DNA of 64,000 nt from Nocardioides plantarum. GTDB taxonomy: Bacteria; Actinomycetota; Actinomycetes; Propionibacteriales; Nocardioidaceae. This document shows positions 51,953-61,718 of this stretch, piece by piece (position 1 is the first letter of the stretch; every line of letters starts with the position of its first letter). The position numbers were made by a program, and so were the translations under genes. The stretch spans positions 1,550,001-1,614,000 of the forward strand of contig NZ_VDMS01000001.1 in NCBI RefSeq assembly GCF_006346395.1, in the 5' to 3' direction. Below the pieces are notes generated by a model. The model had not been told where the DNA came from, did no database searches, and saw nothing but the letters and a program-made list of their open reading frames with translations.

Positions 51953-54562
51953 TCAGGCGGTGATCGTCAGCCCGCCCTCGGGGGCGACGTCGACGCGCAC
52001 CCGGCCGCCGTCGACGACCTCGCCGCCGATGAGCAGCCGCGCCAGCGGGTCGCCGATGGAGCCCTGGATGAGCCGACGCAGCGGCCGGGCGCCGTACGCC
52101 GGGTCGTAACCGACGTCGGCCAGCCACTGCTTCGCGGCGTCGGTGACGTCGATCGAGATACGCCGCACGGCCAGCCGCTTCTCGAGCAGCGCGAGCTGGA
52201 GGTCGACGATGTGGGTGAGCGCCTCGCGGGTCAGCGCCTCGAACTGGACGATCTCGTCGAGCCGGTTGAGGAACTCGGGCTTGAAGCTCTGACGCACCAC
52301 GGCCAGCACCGACTCGCGCTTCTTGTCGGCGTCGAGGGTGGGGTCGACGAGGTAGGACGAGCCCAGGTTGCTGGTCAGGATCAGGATCGTGTTGCGGAAG
52401 TCGACCGTGCGGCCCTGACCGTCGGTGAGCCGACCGTCGTCGAGCACCTGCAGCAGGATGTCGAAGACCTCGGGGTGGGCCTTCTCGACCTCGTCGAGCA
52501 GCACCACGCTGTAGGGGCGGCGGCGGACGGCCTCGGTGAGCTGGCCGCCCTCGTCGTAGCCGACGTAGCCCGGAGGCGCTCCGACGAGCCGCGAGACCGA
52601 GTGCTTCTCGGAGTACTCGCTCATGTCGATGCGCACGATCGCCCGCTCGTCGTCGAACAGGAAGTCGGCCAGTGCCTTGGCGAGCTCGGTCTTGCCGGTG
52701 CCGGTCGGGCCGAGGAACAGGAACGAGCCCGTGGGCCGGTCGGGGTCGGCGATGCCCGCGCGCGAGCGTCGTACGGCGTCGCTGACCGCGATCACGGCGT
52801 CGCGCTGGCCCACCAGCCGCTCGCCGATGACCTCTTCCATCCGCAGCAGCTTGGCGGTCTCGCCCTCGAGCATCCGGCCGGTGGGGATGCCGGTCCAGGC
52901 CTCGACGACCTCGGCGATCTGCTCGGCGCCGACACTGTCGCCCACGAGCGGCTCGAGGCCGTCGGTCGAGACACCCTCGGTGGTCGAGCTTGTCGAGACC
53001 GCGTCGGCGATCTGCTTCTCCAGCGCGGGGATCCGGCCGTAGAGGATCTCGGCGGCCGCGCCGAGGTCGCCCTCGCGCTGCAGCCGCTCGGCCTCGCCGC
53101 GCAGCTGGTCGAGCTGCACGCGCAGCTCACCCTCGCCCTCGCGCGACGCCTTCTCGCGCTCCCAGCGGGCCTCGAGCGCGCGCAACGCCTCCTGCTTGTC
53201 CGCCAGGTCCGCGCGCAGCACGGCCAGCCGCTCGACGGAGGCGTCGTCGGACTCGTGGTCGAGCGCGAACTCCTCCATCTTGAGCCGGTCGACCTGGCGG
53301 CGGAGCTGGTCGATCTCCTCCGGGGACGACTCGATCTCCATCTTCAGGCGCGAGCTCGCCTCGTCGACGAGGTCGATCGCCTTGTCGGGCAGCTGGCGCC
53401 CGGTGATGTAGCGGTCGGACAGCGTCGCGGCCGCGACGAGCGCGGCGTCGGTGATGCGGACCTTGTGGTGCGCCTCGTACTTCTCGCGGATGCCGCGCAG
53501 GATCTGGATGGTGTCCTCGACCGAGGGCTCGCCGACGAACACCTGCTGGAAGCGGCGCTCGAGGGCGGGGTCCTTCTCGACGCGCTCGCGGTACTCGTCG
53601 AGGGTCGTCGCGCCGATCATGTGCAGCTCGCCGCGCGCGAGCATCGGCTTGAGCATGTTGCCGGCGTCCATCGCGGAGTCGCCGCCAGCGCCGGCACCGA
53701 CGACCGTGTGCAGCTCGTCGATGAAGGTGATGACCTGGCCGCCGGCGTCCTTGATCTCCTCGAGCACGGCCTTGAGCCGCTCCTCGAACTCGCCGCGGTA
53801 CTTCGCGCCGGCGACCATCGCGGCCAGGTCGAGGCTGAGCACCCGTCGGCCCTTGAGGGAGTCGGGCACGTCGCCGTCGACGACCCGCTGGGCCAGGCCC
53901 TCGACGACGGCGGTCTTGCCGACGCCGGGCTCGCCGATGAGCACGGGGTTGTTCTTCGTACGACGACTCAGCACCTGGATGACGCGACGGATCTCCTGGT
54001 CGCGGCCGATGACCGGGTCGAGCCTGCCGTCCTCGGCCGCGGCGGTGAGGTCGACGGAGTACTTCTCCAGCGCCTCGTACGTCGACTCGGCGTCCTGGCT
54101 GGTGACGCGGCGGTTGCCGCGGACCGCGGTCAGCCCCTCGCGCAGGCCCTTCTCGCTCAGGCCCGCGTCGGTGAGCAGACGCTGCGCGGCCGAGTCGGTG
54201 CCGGCGAGTGCGATGAGCAGGTGCTCGGTGGCGACGTAGTCGTCCTTGAGGCTCGCGGCCAGGTCGAGGGCGCCGGCCAGCACCCGCGTCAGCGCGGGCG
54301 AGGAGGTCGGCGTCTTGACGGTCGAGCCGCTCGCGCGCGGCAGCGACGTCAGGGCCGCCTCGGCCTGCGCGGCCAGCAGCGCGGCGTCGACGCCCGACTT
54401 GGTGACCAGCGTGCGGGCGGCACCCTCGGGGTCGCGCAGCAGCGCGACGAGCAGGTGCACGGGCTCCACGGTGCTGTGGCCGGCCGTGGTCGCGGACAGC
54501 TGCGCGGCCTCGATGGCCTCACGGCTGCGGGTGGTGAACTTCTCGGCACCGAACTGGGACAT
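51953..54562 (-). CDS. clpB: ATP-dependent disaggregase ClpB
   Basis: 869-aa AAA+ disaggregase working with DnaK. Order: N-domain (1-~150), NBD1 with Walker [10 protein letters not shown] and the arginine-finger region, coiled-coil M-domain (~400-520), NBD2 with Walker [10 protein letters not shown], the [14 protein letters not shown] pore segment and [11 protein letters not shown]. An extra Ser/Thr-rich VSTSSTT (residues 522-528) at the M/NBD2 junction is encoded by a repeat. ATG 54562 is the standard family start. A HAIR-type operator is centred 68 bp upstream, so heat-shock control by HspR is likely. Confidence 0.96.
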   Translation of the reverse strand: MSQFGAEKFTTRSREAIEAAQLSATTAGHSTVEPVHLLVALLRDPEGAARTLVTKSGVDAALLAAQAEAALTSLPRASGSTVKTPTSSPALTRVLAGALDLAASLKDDYVATEHLLIALAGTDSAAQRLLTDAGLSEKGLREGLTAVRGNRRVTSQDAESTYEALEKYSVDLTAAAEDGRLDPVIGRDQEIRRVIQVLSRRTKNNPVLIGEPGVGKTAVVEGLAQRVVDGDVPDSLKGRRVLSLDLAAMVAGAKYRGEFEERLKAVLEEIKDAGGQVITFIDELHTVVGAGAGGDSAMDAGNMLKPMLARGELHMIGATTLDEYRERVEKDPALERRFQQVFVGEPSVEDTIQILRGIREKYEAHHKVRITDAALVAAATLSDRYITGRQLPDKAIDLVDEASSRLKMEIESSPEEIDQLRRQVDRLKMEEFALDHESDDASVERLAVLRADLADKQEALRALEARWEREKASREGEGELRVQLDQLRGEAERLQREGDLGAAAEILYGRIPALEKQIADAVSTSSTTEGVSTDGLEPLVGDSVGAEQIAEVVEAWTGIPTGRMLEGETAKLLRMEEVIGERLVGQRDAVIAVSDAVRRSRAGIADPDRPTGSFLFLGPTGTGKTELAKALADFLFDDERAIVRIDMSEYSEKHSVSRLVGAPPGYVGYDEGGQLTEAVRRRPYSVVLLDEVEKAHPEVFDILLQVLDDGRLTDGQGRTVDFRNTILILTSNLGSSYLVDPTLDADKKRESVLAVVRQSFKPEFLNRLDEIVQFEALTREALTHIVDLQLALLEKRLAVRRISIDVTDAAKQWLADVGYDPAYGARPLRRLIQGSIGDPLARLLIGGEVVDGGRVRVDVAPEGGLTITA
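52979..53000 (-). repeat. Dispersed-repeat-like 22-mer inside clpB
   Basis: Read on the coding strand it begins GGTCTCGACAAGCTCGACCA and encodes VSTSSTT in frame. This palindrome-like motif is of a type I recall between genes in Nocardioides-like genomes; here it sits inside a core gene at the linker between the M-domain and NBD2. Confidence 0.5.
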
Positions 54563-54617
54563 GGGGGTGGCTCCTGGGTCGTGCGTGGGTCGGCTTACGT
54601 GTGGCTCAACGTCGGCA

Positions 54618-54642
54618 AAGTTGAGTCTGTTCCACTCAACTT
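54618..54642. promoter_or_regulatory. HAIR-like HspR operator upstream of clpB
   Basis: AAGTTGAGT-N7-ACTCAACTT, a perfect inverted repeat with the same spacing and core as the HAIR consensus CTTGAGT-N7-ACTCAAG known for HspR. It lies 56 bp before the clpB ATG. A TGGCTCAAC half-like site lies just beside it. Confidence 0.85.
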
Positions 54643-54736
54643 CCCTCATGCTAGAGGGGTGGTCGGGTCGCCGGCGCGCGGACCCGACCCGACCACCGAC
54701 CTCGGGAGGCCACCCGCTACCCCTAGGCTCGAAACC

Positions 54737-55480
54737 ATGGCTGTCGACTGGACGACGTACCGGGCTGTGCTCTTCGACCTCGACGGGGTGATCACCCCGA
54801 CCGCGGAGGTGCACATGCGCGCGTGGGCGACGATGTTCAACGAGTTCCTGGCCACCCGGGAGGGACAGGCGCCCTACACCGACGCCGACTACTTCGAGCA
54901 CGTCGACGGCAAGCCGCGCTACGACGGCGTGCGCGACTTCCTCGCCTCGCGCGACATTCGTCTCGACGACGGCAGACCCGACGATCCCGCCGATCAGGCC
55001 GCGGGCAGCGAGACCGTGTGCGGGCTCGGCAACCGCAAGAACGACGCGTTCGGCGAGGTGCTGCGCCGCGACGGCGTCGAGGCCTACCCGGGGTCGGTGC
55101 GCCTGCTCGACCAGCTGCGTGCGGCCGGGATGCCGATGGCGATCGTGTCGTCGTCCAAGAACGCACCCGACGTGCTCGCCGCCGCCGGGGTCACCGACTA
55201 CTTCGCCACCGTCGTCCACGGCGGTGTGGCGACCGAGAAGGGCCTGAAGGGCAAGCCCGCCCCCGACATGTTCGAGGAGGCGGCCCGCGAGCTCGGCGTG
55301 CCCGACGACAGCGCCGTCGTCGTCGAGGACGCGATCAACGGGGTCAAGGCCGGCGCGGCCGGAGACTTCGCGCTGGTGATCGGCGTCGACCGCGGCGCCG
55401 GCCACGAGGCGCTGACGGCGGCCGGGGCCGATGTCGTGGTGACCGACCTGCAGGAGCTGGTCCAGGAGGGCACCGCATGA
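54737..55480 (+). CDS. HAD hydrolase, beta-phosphoglucomutase-like
   Basis: 247-aa HAD-superfamily protein: motif I FDLDGVITPTAEVH (the Asp-x-Asp nucleophile, followed by T/P), motif II IVSSSKNA, motif III Lys in KGKPAPDMFEEA, and motif IV VVVEDAINGVKAG. The long cap (residues ~20-100, including GLGNRKNDAF) matches trehalose/maltose-linked beta-PGMs. It overlaps the GH65 gene by 4 bp, so it should convert the beta-glucose-1-phosphate made by the phosphorylase to glucose-6-phosphate. Confidence 0.88.
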   Translation: MAVDWTTYRAVLFDLDGVITPTAEVHMRAWATMFNEFLATREGQAPYTDADYFEHVDGKPRYDGVRDFLASRDIRLDDGRPDDPADQAAGSETVCGLGNRKNDAFGEVLRRDGVEAYPGSVRLLDQLRAAGMPMAIVSSSKNAPDVLAAAGVTDYFATVVHGGVATEKGLKGKPAPDMFEEAARELGVPDDSAVVVEDAINGVKAGAAGDFALVIGVDRGAGHEALTAAGADVVVTDLQELVQEGTA

Positions 55481-58011
55481 GCACCGTGGACCCCGAGTTC
55501 GAGGACCGCCACGGCGCGAGCCACGAGGCCCCTCCGGCCGTCGACCCGCTCGACCGGGACCGGTTCCCGATCGACGAGTGGCGGCTGGTCGAGACCCGCT
55601 TCGACGACTCCGACCTCGGCACGACCGAGTCGGTGTTCAGCGTCGGCAACGGCTACCTCGGGCTGCGCGGCAACTACGAGGAGAGCCGCGACTTCCACGC
55701 CAACGGCACCTTCATCAACGGCTTCCACGAGACGTGGCCGATCCAGCACGCCGAGGAGGCGTTCGGCTTCGCCAAGGTCGGCCAGACCATCGTCAACGCC
55801 CCCGACGCCAAGGTGATCCGCCTCTACGTCGACGACGAGCCGCTGGAGCTGTCGACGGCCGACATCGTCGACTACGAGCGCAGCCTCGACTTCCGCACCG
55901 GCATCCTCAAGCGCCACGTCGTGTGGCGCACCCCGAGCGGCAAGCGGGTGCAGATCGACAGCACCCGGATGGTGTCGTTCCACCAGCGCCACGTGGCGGT
56001 GATGACCTTCGAGGTCACCCTGCTCGACGAGGCCGCGCCGATCATCATCAGCTCGCAGGTGATCAACCGCCAGGACGCCGACCGGGGCGCCTCGGTCGAG
56101 ATGGCCAAGACCGCGTCCGGCGGCGGGTTCGACCCGCGCAAGGCCAGCGACTTCGCGCACCGGGTGCTCGAGCCCGAGGGCGACCACGCCGCCATGCCGC
56201 ACGACCGGATGGCGCTGCGCTACCGCTGCGCCAACTCGGGGATGTCGGTGGCGATCGCGGTCGACCACGACCTCGAGACCGTCGACACCCACCACCACGA
56301 GCTGCAGCGCGGCGACGACCTGCTGCGCGCGGTCTACACCGTCGACGCACAGCCGGGCAACACGATCACGCTGACCAAGTCGGTCAGCTACTACACCGCA
56401 CGCGTGGTGCCCACCGCCGAGCTGCTCGACCGCTGCAACCGCACCCTCGACCGGCTGCACGCCGAGGGCCTCGAGAGCCTGCGTCGCACGCAGCGCGAGT
56501 GGCTCGAGGCGTTCTGGGAGCGCTCCGACGTCGAGATCGGCGGCCAGCCCGGGCTGCAGCAGGCGGCGCGCTGGAACCTGTTCAGCATCGCGCAGGCCTC
56601 GGCGCGCGCCGACGGCGCCGGCATCCCGGCCAAGGGGGTGACCGGGTCCGGCTACGGCGGTCACTACTTCTGGGACACCGAGATCTACGTGATGCCGTTC
56701 CTCACCTACACCAACCCGTGGGCGGCCCGTAACGCCCTGCGCTTCCGACACGGGCTCCTCGAGTCGGCGCGCGTGCGGGCCCGGGCGCTGGCCCAGCGCG
56801 GCGCGCTCTACGCGTGGCGCACCATCAACGGCGAGGAGGCCTCGGCCTACTACGCGGCCGGCACCGCGCAGTACCACATCGACGCCGACATCGCCTTCGC
56901 GCTCAACCAGTACGTCGAGGCCACCGGCGACTACGAGTTCCTCGACCGCGCGGCGATCGACATCCTCGTCGAGACCGCCCGGCTGTGGGCCGACCTCGGG
57001 TTCTGGCGCGACGAGAACGGCGGCACGTTCCACATCCACGGCGTCACCGGGCCCGACGAGTACACCACCGTCGTCAACGACAACCTCTACACGAACGTGA
57101 TGGCCCGCTACAACCTGCAGCGCGCCGCCGAGGCCGTGCGGTTCATCCAGCGCAAGCGGCCCGACAACTATCGCGCGATGGCCGCGCGCGTCGAGCTGCG
57201 CGACGGCGAGGTCGCCGAGTGGGAGCGCTGCGCGGCGGGGATGATGATCCCCTTCGACGAGCACCTCGGCATCCACCCGCAGGACGCCCACTTCCTCGAG
57301 CGCGAGATGTGGGACCTCGGGCACACGCCGGTCGAGAAGCGCCCGCTGCTGCTGCACTTCCACCCGCTGGTCATCTACCGGTTCCAGGTGCTCAAGCAGG
57401 CCGACGTCGTGCTCGCGCTGTTCCTGCGCGGCGCCGAGTTCACGCTCGAGCAGAAGAAGGCCGACTTCGACTACTACGACCCGATCACCACCGGTGACTC
57501 GACGCTGTCGGCCGTCGTGCAGTCGATCGTCGCGGCCGAGGTCGGCTACCACGACCTCGCCCTGCGCTACTTCCACGCCTCGCTGTTCGTCGACCTCGCC
57601 GACCGGCACGCCAACACCTCCGACGGGGTCCACGTGGCCTCCACCGGCGGTGTCTGGAGCGCGCTGGTCGCCGGGTTCGGCGGCTTCCGCGACCTGGGCC
57701 AGGGCCACTGGTACCTCGACCCGCGCCTGCCCGACGGCTGGGACCACCTCACCTTCCGGCTCACCCTGCGCGGCACCCGCGTCAAGATCGTCGTCACCGA
57801 GGACGAGGTCGACCTCGTCGTCGAGGACGGCGACGGCACCCTGACCTTCGACATCCGGGGCACCGAGGTCGAGGTCGCTCCCGGCGCCCCCGCCGTCGTC
57901 TGGCCCCTCGACGGCCACGGCCCCCGCATCGACGGCGAGCCGCCCAACCCGGTCGGCACCCGCCGGGCCGACGGCACCGTCATCACCGCCACGGTGCCCT
58001 CGGGAGACTGA
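55477..58011 (+). CDS. Glycoside hydrolase family 65 disaccharide phosphorylase
   Basis: 844-aa enzyme of the GH65 phosphorylase type (maltose, trehalose or kojibiose phosphorylase). N-terminal beta-sandwich (~30-290, TESVFSVGNGYLGLRGNY), linker, (alpha/alpha)6 barrel with GVTGPDEYTTVVNDNLYTN; Glu528 in GPDEY is the general acid. The phosphate-site segment follows in the C-terminal part (THP.., STGGVWSALVAGFGG). Start ATG 55477 overlaps the beta-PGM gene (ATGA). Which disaccharide it uses is not resolvable by eye. Confidence 0.93.
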   Translation: MSTVDPEFEDRHGASHEAPPAVDPLDRDRFPIDEWRLVETRFDDSDLGTTESVFSVGNGYLGLRGNYEESRDFHANGTFINGFHETWPIQHAEEAFGFAKVGQTIVNAPDAKVIRLYVDDEPLELSTADIVDYERSLDFRTGILKRHVVWRTPSGKRVQIDSTRMVSFHQRHVAVMTFEVTLLDEAAPIIISSQVINRQDADRGASVEMAKTASGGGFDPRKASDFAHRVLEPEGDHAAMPHDRMALRYRCANSGMSVAIAVDHDLETVDTHHHELQRGDDLLRAVYTVDAQPGNTITLTKSVSYYTARVVPTAELLDRCNRTLDRLHAEGLESLRRTQREWLEAFWERSDVEIGGQPGLQQAARWNLFSIAQASARADGAGIPAKGVTGSGYGGHYFWDTEIYVMPFLTYTNPWAARNALRFRHGLLESARVRARALAQRGALYAWRTINGEEASAYYAAGTAQYHIDADIAFALNQYVEATGDYEFLDRAAIDILVETARLWADLGFWRDENGGTFHIHGVTGPDEYTTVVNDNLYTNVMARYNLQRAAEAVRFIQRKRPDNYRAMAARVELRDGEVAEWERCAAGMMIPFDEHLGIHPQDAHFLEREMWDLGHTPVEKRPLLLHFHPLVIYRFQVLKQADVVLALFLRGAEFTLEQKKADFDYYDPITTGDSTLSAVVQSIVAAEVGYHDLALRYFHASLFVDLADRHANTSDGVHVASTGGVWSALVAGFGGFRDLGQGHWYLDPRLPDGWDHLTFRLTLRGTRVKIVVTEDEVDLVVEDGDGTLTFDIRGTEVEVAPGAPAVVWPLDGHGPRIDGEPPNPVGTRRADGTVITATVPSGD

Positions 58012-58020
58012 GGGTCGCGG

Positions 58021-58929
58021 TCAGGCCGGTCCGACCGCCTCGCCATCGCCGGGGGTGGCGTGCTCGGGGAAGTCGGCGGCGGCAGCGTCCTCCTCGACCA
58101 GGCAGGTACGGCAGAAGTCCTCGCCGAACGGCGTGAGGTGGATCGAGCGACGCACGACCTTGGCGAACTTCACCGAGTGCATCGCGGCCAGGACGTCGGG
58201 CTGGGCCTCGACGACCTGGTACTCCAGCGGGTCGCGCAGGGACTCGCGCGAGAACCAGACCAGGCCGAGGCGGAACAGGTTGTTGAGGTAGGACGGCACC
58301 TGGTCGACGTAGCGCAGCCCGGCGCGCGCCCCGATCATCGTGAGCCCGGGTGCGATGAGCTGCGACGACACCATCCCGACCGGCCCGCCGGTGCGGACGT
58401 CGACGCTGGGCTGGGGGCCGTGGTTGAGCAGCAGCATCAGGATGCGGGCCTCGTCGGGCGCGACCTCGTCGAGGATACGACCGAAGGCGGGGTGCCCCTG
58501 GTCGGTGCTCCAGACGTCGCGCGACCGGACGAGCAGCTCCTGGCCGCGCTCGCGCAGCGTGGGCTCGGGCGGCTCGGGCCGGTGGGTGACGGTGCGCGAC
58601 GCCACGACGTGGCCGTTGACCGCGTCGGTGACCGGCTCAGGCACGAGGCCGCCGAGGGTCGCGCCGGCGTTGACCAGGGCCTTGCCCAGCGGGGTGCCCT
58701 GGGACGCCGCCCGGGCGAGCTCGCCGACGGCGGCGATGGCCTCGCCGGCGTCATGGGCCAGGGCGGCGGCCTCGTCGCGGTCGGTCGCGGCTCGGCCGAC
58801 CCGTCGCGCTCCCCTGGCCGTCGTACGCACGCCCCAGCCGGCGGTGTGCCAGGCGGCGGTCGCAGCCACACGGGCCAGGGCGGAGGCAGACTCGGGCAGC
58901 GACTCACCGGGCTTGCGGATCTCACTCAC
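58021..58929 (-). CDS. DUF4393 (Abi-alpha-like) protein
   Basis: 302-aa protein with the DUF4393/Abi-alpha pattern in its second half (HPAFGRILDEVAPDEARIL, LLLNHGPQPSVDVRTGGPVG, VPSYLNNLFRLGLVWFSRE, VRRSIHLTPFGEDFCRTC). The N-terminal ~100 residues are Ala/Arg-rich helices. The family is named after an abortive-infection gene, but most members, including this one, have no tested role. Its stop is near the GH65 stop, and it follows the DUF445 gene on the same strand by 4 bp, suggesting co-transcription. Confidence 0.78.
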   Translation of the reverse strand: MSEIRKPGESLPESASALARVAATAAWHTAGWGVRTTARGARRVGRAATDRDEAAALAHDAGEAIAAVGELARAASQGTPLGKALVNAGATLGGLVPEPVTDAVNGHVVASRTVTHRPEPPEPTLRERGQELLVRSRDVWSTDQGHPAFGRILDEVAPDEARILMLLLNHGPQPSVDVRTGGPVGMVSSQLIAPGLTMIGARAGLRYVDQVPSYLNNLFRLGLVWFSRESLRDPLEYQVVEAQPDVLAAMHSVKFAKVVRRSIHLTPFGEDFCRTCLVEEDAAAADFPEHATPGDGEAVGPA

Positions 58930-58933
58930 GAGA

Positions 58934-60250
58934 TCAGTGTCCCTGAGTGCCGAAGACCGCGAGGTGCAGGAACCCCCCGGCGGCTCCCATGATCGCGCCG
59001 TGGGCGTAGAGCATCCACTCGTCCTCCTTGATGGCCGAGCGCATCATGTCGACGAAGTCGCGCGGCGGCAGCTCCTTGGTGCGGGTCGCGATGAGCCCAC
59101 GGATCCGGCCGGCCTGGCGGGCGCTGAACTCGGGGTCCTGGAACGGCGTGAGGGTGCGGCCGACGGCCTCGCTGGCCACCTGGTCGCGGATCGCGTCGAA
59201 GCGGGCCCCGCCGATGGCGACGCGCAGGGCGCCGCGGGCCGGCCCGGCCGCCTGGTCGATCGCGGGCCGCAGCGCGGTCGCCAGCATCTGGCGGGTGCGG
59301 TCGCCGCGGGGGCCCTCGAGGAGGAAGGTGCCGATCCGCTCGAGGGTGATCACGTCGTCGGCGATGATCTTCGCGTAGACCTCGGCGGCCTCGCTCTGCC
59401 GCTTGAGGAACAACCCGTGCCAGGTGATCCCGAGGATCCGCCGGGGCTCCGGCGGCTCGAAGATCAGCCACATCCCGAGCGCGTTGGTGGTCCAGCCGAC
59501 GACCACGCCCAGCACGGGCAGCAGCCAGCCCTGATGGCCCACGCTGTCGATGACGGCGACGGGGATGCCGAGCAGGAACCCGAAGACGAAGCCGAACCGG
59601 ACCATCATGTCCAGCTCCTTCTGGCCGAAGTCGCGGAAGATCCGCACCACCAGGTCGGGGTTGTCCTGGAAGTGGTCGATCACCATGATCTTCGGGTCGA
59701 GCAGCTGGTCGATGTGGATCCCGATCTCGGTGGTCACCGTGCCGACGACGCTGGGCAGCTGTGCCTGCACCCGGTGGTAGACCGCCTCCTTGAGCGGCTG
59801 CGGCAGGTCGCGCCACAGCCGCGGGCTCTCGGCCGTCAGCACCCGGTCGACGAGCTCGGGGACCTCGGGACGGAAGACCGTGACGATGTGCTCGGCGATC
59901 CGGTCGGGCTCGAGCTGCTGGTAGAACTCCGCGGGCGTGCCGAGCTTGGCGATGGCCTTGTCGACCGCGATGCTGCCCATCTTGGCCGCACGTGCGGGGA
60001 CGATGCCCTGCCAGCCGATGCCGCCCTGCAGCACGCCGGGCATCTCCTGGAGCTTGCGCGGCAGCACCGTGGCGAGCTCCTTCATGCCCGGCACGCGGAC
60101 GCCGTGGAAGCGCAGCGGCGCGAACAGCATGATCAGGCCCGACCAGTTGATCAGCCAGCCGATCACGCCGGTGAACAGCGGGATGGTCAGGAACGCCAAC
60201 CAGTCGAGCCCACGGACGTAGTCCCCGAGCCAGTCGCTGAGCCAGTCCAC
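58934..60250 (-). CDS. DUF445 family membrane protein (YheB-like)
   Basis: 438-aa protein with an N-terminal TM hairpin (LAFLTIPLFTGVIGWLINWS), a central region with repeated PRLWRDLPQ- and LLDPKIMVIDHF-type helices, two more TM segments (FGFVFGFLLGIPVAVIDSV; LLPVLGVVVGWTTNALGMWL) and a C-terminal TM near the end. The N-W-x-x-x-L/x-P-L-R-F (FAPLRFHG) motif after the first hairpin is typical of DUF445. Role unknown; envelope association is likely. It is followed by DUF4393. Confidence 0.85.
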   Translation of the reverse strand: MDWLSDWLGDYVRGLDWLAFLTIPLFTGVIGWLINWSGLIMLFAPLRFHGVRVPGMKELATVLPRKLQEMPGVLQGGIGWQGIVPARAAKMGSIAVDKAIAKLGTPAEFYQQLEPDRIAEHIVTVFRPEVPELVDRVLTAESPRLWRDLPQPLKEAVYHRVQAQLPSVVGTVTTEIGIHIDQLLDPKIMVIDHFQDNPDLVVRIFRDFGQKELDMMVRFGFVFGFLLGIPVAVIDSVGHQGWLLPVLGVVVGWTTNALGMWLIFEPPEPRRILGITWHGLFLKRQSEAAEVYAKIIADDVITLERIGTFLLEGPRGDRTRQMLATALRPAIDQAAGPARGALRVAIGGARFDAIRDQVASEAVGRTLTPFQDPEFSARQAGRIRGLIATRTKELPPRDFVDMMRSAIKEDEWMLYAHGAIMGAAGGFLHLAVFGTQGH

Positions 60251-60263
60251 CCGCGAAGACTAG

Positions 60264-61718
60264 TCAGATGGCCAGCAGCCCGACCGTGACGACGACCGCC
60301 AGGGCGAACAGACCCAGGGCGACCTGGGCGGCGTACAGCAGGCGCGGGACGGCGCCCTCGGCCCGCGGCACGTCGTCGTGACGATCGCGGCGGATCGACC
60401 AGAGCAGCGCGGCGCCGAGGCCGAGCAGCGGCGCGAGGGTGGTCCAGTAGCGCGGCCCGGCGATGTGCACGAACGGCTGCACCATCAGGGCGAGGATGCC
60501 GACCTTCAGCAGCACCAGCTGCAGCTGATGGTCGAACGACCGTCTCGTCCACGCCCCGAGCACCACCAGGATCAGCAGGCTGAAGGGGTAGAACAGCGCG
60601 TTGGTGCCGATCTCGGCCACCGGCACGATGTCGACCGGGCCGTCCTTCCAGCGCAGCAGCGTGGCGAAGCGGGCGGGCTTGCCGAAGTAGCGGCCGGTGT
60701 TGATGGCGACGTCGCGGGCGTAGGACGTCGAGGTGACGTCGCGACGGGCGTAGGCCGACATCTCGTCGGCGATCTCGACCTCGCTGAGGCCGGTGGCGCG
60801 GGCGTGCTCGCGGGAGTAGCGAAGCGGGGCGAACCAGATGCTGCTGCCGGCGTCGCACTCACCGAAGCAGAGCAGGTCGCGGTCGCCGAAGGTGTTGGCC
60901 CGCACCGTGGGGACCGACACGGTCGTGATCACCCGGGCCTCGAGCGCCGCCGACGCGCCGAGGCTCCACGGGGCCAGGATCGCGAGGAACGCGATGCCTG
61001 CGGCGACGTAGGAGACGACGACCCGGCCGCGCTCGGGGCGGGCGGCGAGCATCATCGACACCACGAACGTGACGCCGAGGACGCCGACGACGAGCAGGCT
61101 CACGCTGGAGCGGAAGTAGACGGCGACGATCGCCAGGGTGCCGAGCGCCACCCCCGAGCGCCACGAGATCGTGCCGTGCTCACGCACCCGGCGCAGCATC
61201 TCGATCGCCTGGCAGAGCATCAGCACGGCGACCAGGCCGGCGGCACTGTCCCCCCACCCGGCCGCGCCGAAGGCGGCGTACGTCGGGACGAGGCCGGGGT
61301 AGACGAGGATCGCGCCGGCCGGGGCGTTGCCGAGGGTACGGCGGACCCGCAGGACCGTGACGAGCAGCAGGATCGTGGTGAAGACGGCGAGGTAGGCCCG
61401 CGCGCCGGCCACCGAGGCGCCGGGGACCAGGAGGTAGAGGGGGGTCAGCGCCACCGACATGCCGGGCATGAACCAGCCGCTGCCGACGACGATGCGGTCC
61501 ATCTCGGCCGTGTCGGGGCCGCGCAGCCAGACCACGTCGCGCACGGCGTTGGACAGCGCCCGCCCGGAGTCGAGGTAGTAGGCCTCGTCGCCGACCAGCA
61601 CGTCGCCGGCGACACCGAGGTAGACGTAGGCCTTGAGCACGACGGTGGCCAGGAAGAGCCAGACCAGGACCCGCTCGGGACGACCGAGGTCGCTCCAGCG
61701 CTGACGGAGCGCGCTCAC
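60264..61718 (-). CDS. Polytopic glycosyltransferase-like membrane protein (GT39/ArnT-like)
   Basis: 484-aa protein with ~11 hydrophobic segments. The first extracytoplasmic loop has GDEAYYLDSGRALSN, the DE pair being characteristic of the lipid-linked-sugar-dependent GT-C glycosyltransferases (Arnt/PMT-like). Later segments are typical TMs with few charged loops, and ~60 residues of periplasmic loop carry the CFGECDAGSSIW cysteines. GTG start at 61718 overlaps the stop of the upstream gene (4 bp). The sugar donor and target are unknown. Confidence 0.72.
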   Translation of the reverse strand: MSALRQRWSDLGRPERVLVWLFLATVVLKAYVYLGVAGDVLVGDEAYYLDSGRALSNAVRDVVWLRGPDTAEMDRIVVGSGWFMPGMSVALTPLYLLVPGASVAGARAYLAVFTTILLLVTVLRVRRTLGNAPAGAILVYPGLVPTYAAFGAAGWGDSAAGLVAVLMLCQAIEMLRRVREHGTISWRSGVALGTLAIVAVYFRSSVSLLVVGVLGVTFVVSMMLAARPERGRVVVSYVAAGIAFLAILAPWSLGASAALEARVITTVSVPTVRANTFGDRDLLCFGECDAGSSIWFAPLRYSREHARATGLSEVEIADEMSAYARRDVTSTSYARDVAINTGRYFGKPARFATLLRWKDGPVDIVPVAEIGTNALFYPFSLLILVVLGAWTRRSFDHQLQLVLLKVGILALMVQPFVHIAGPRYWTTLAPLLGLGAALLWSIRRDRHDDVPRAEGAVPRLLYAAQVALGLFALAVVVTVGLLAI

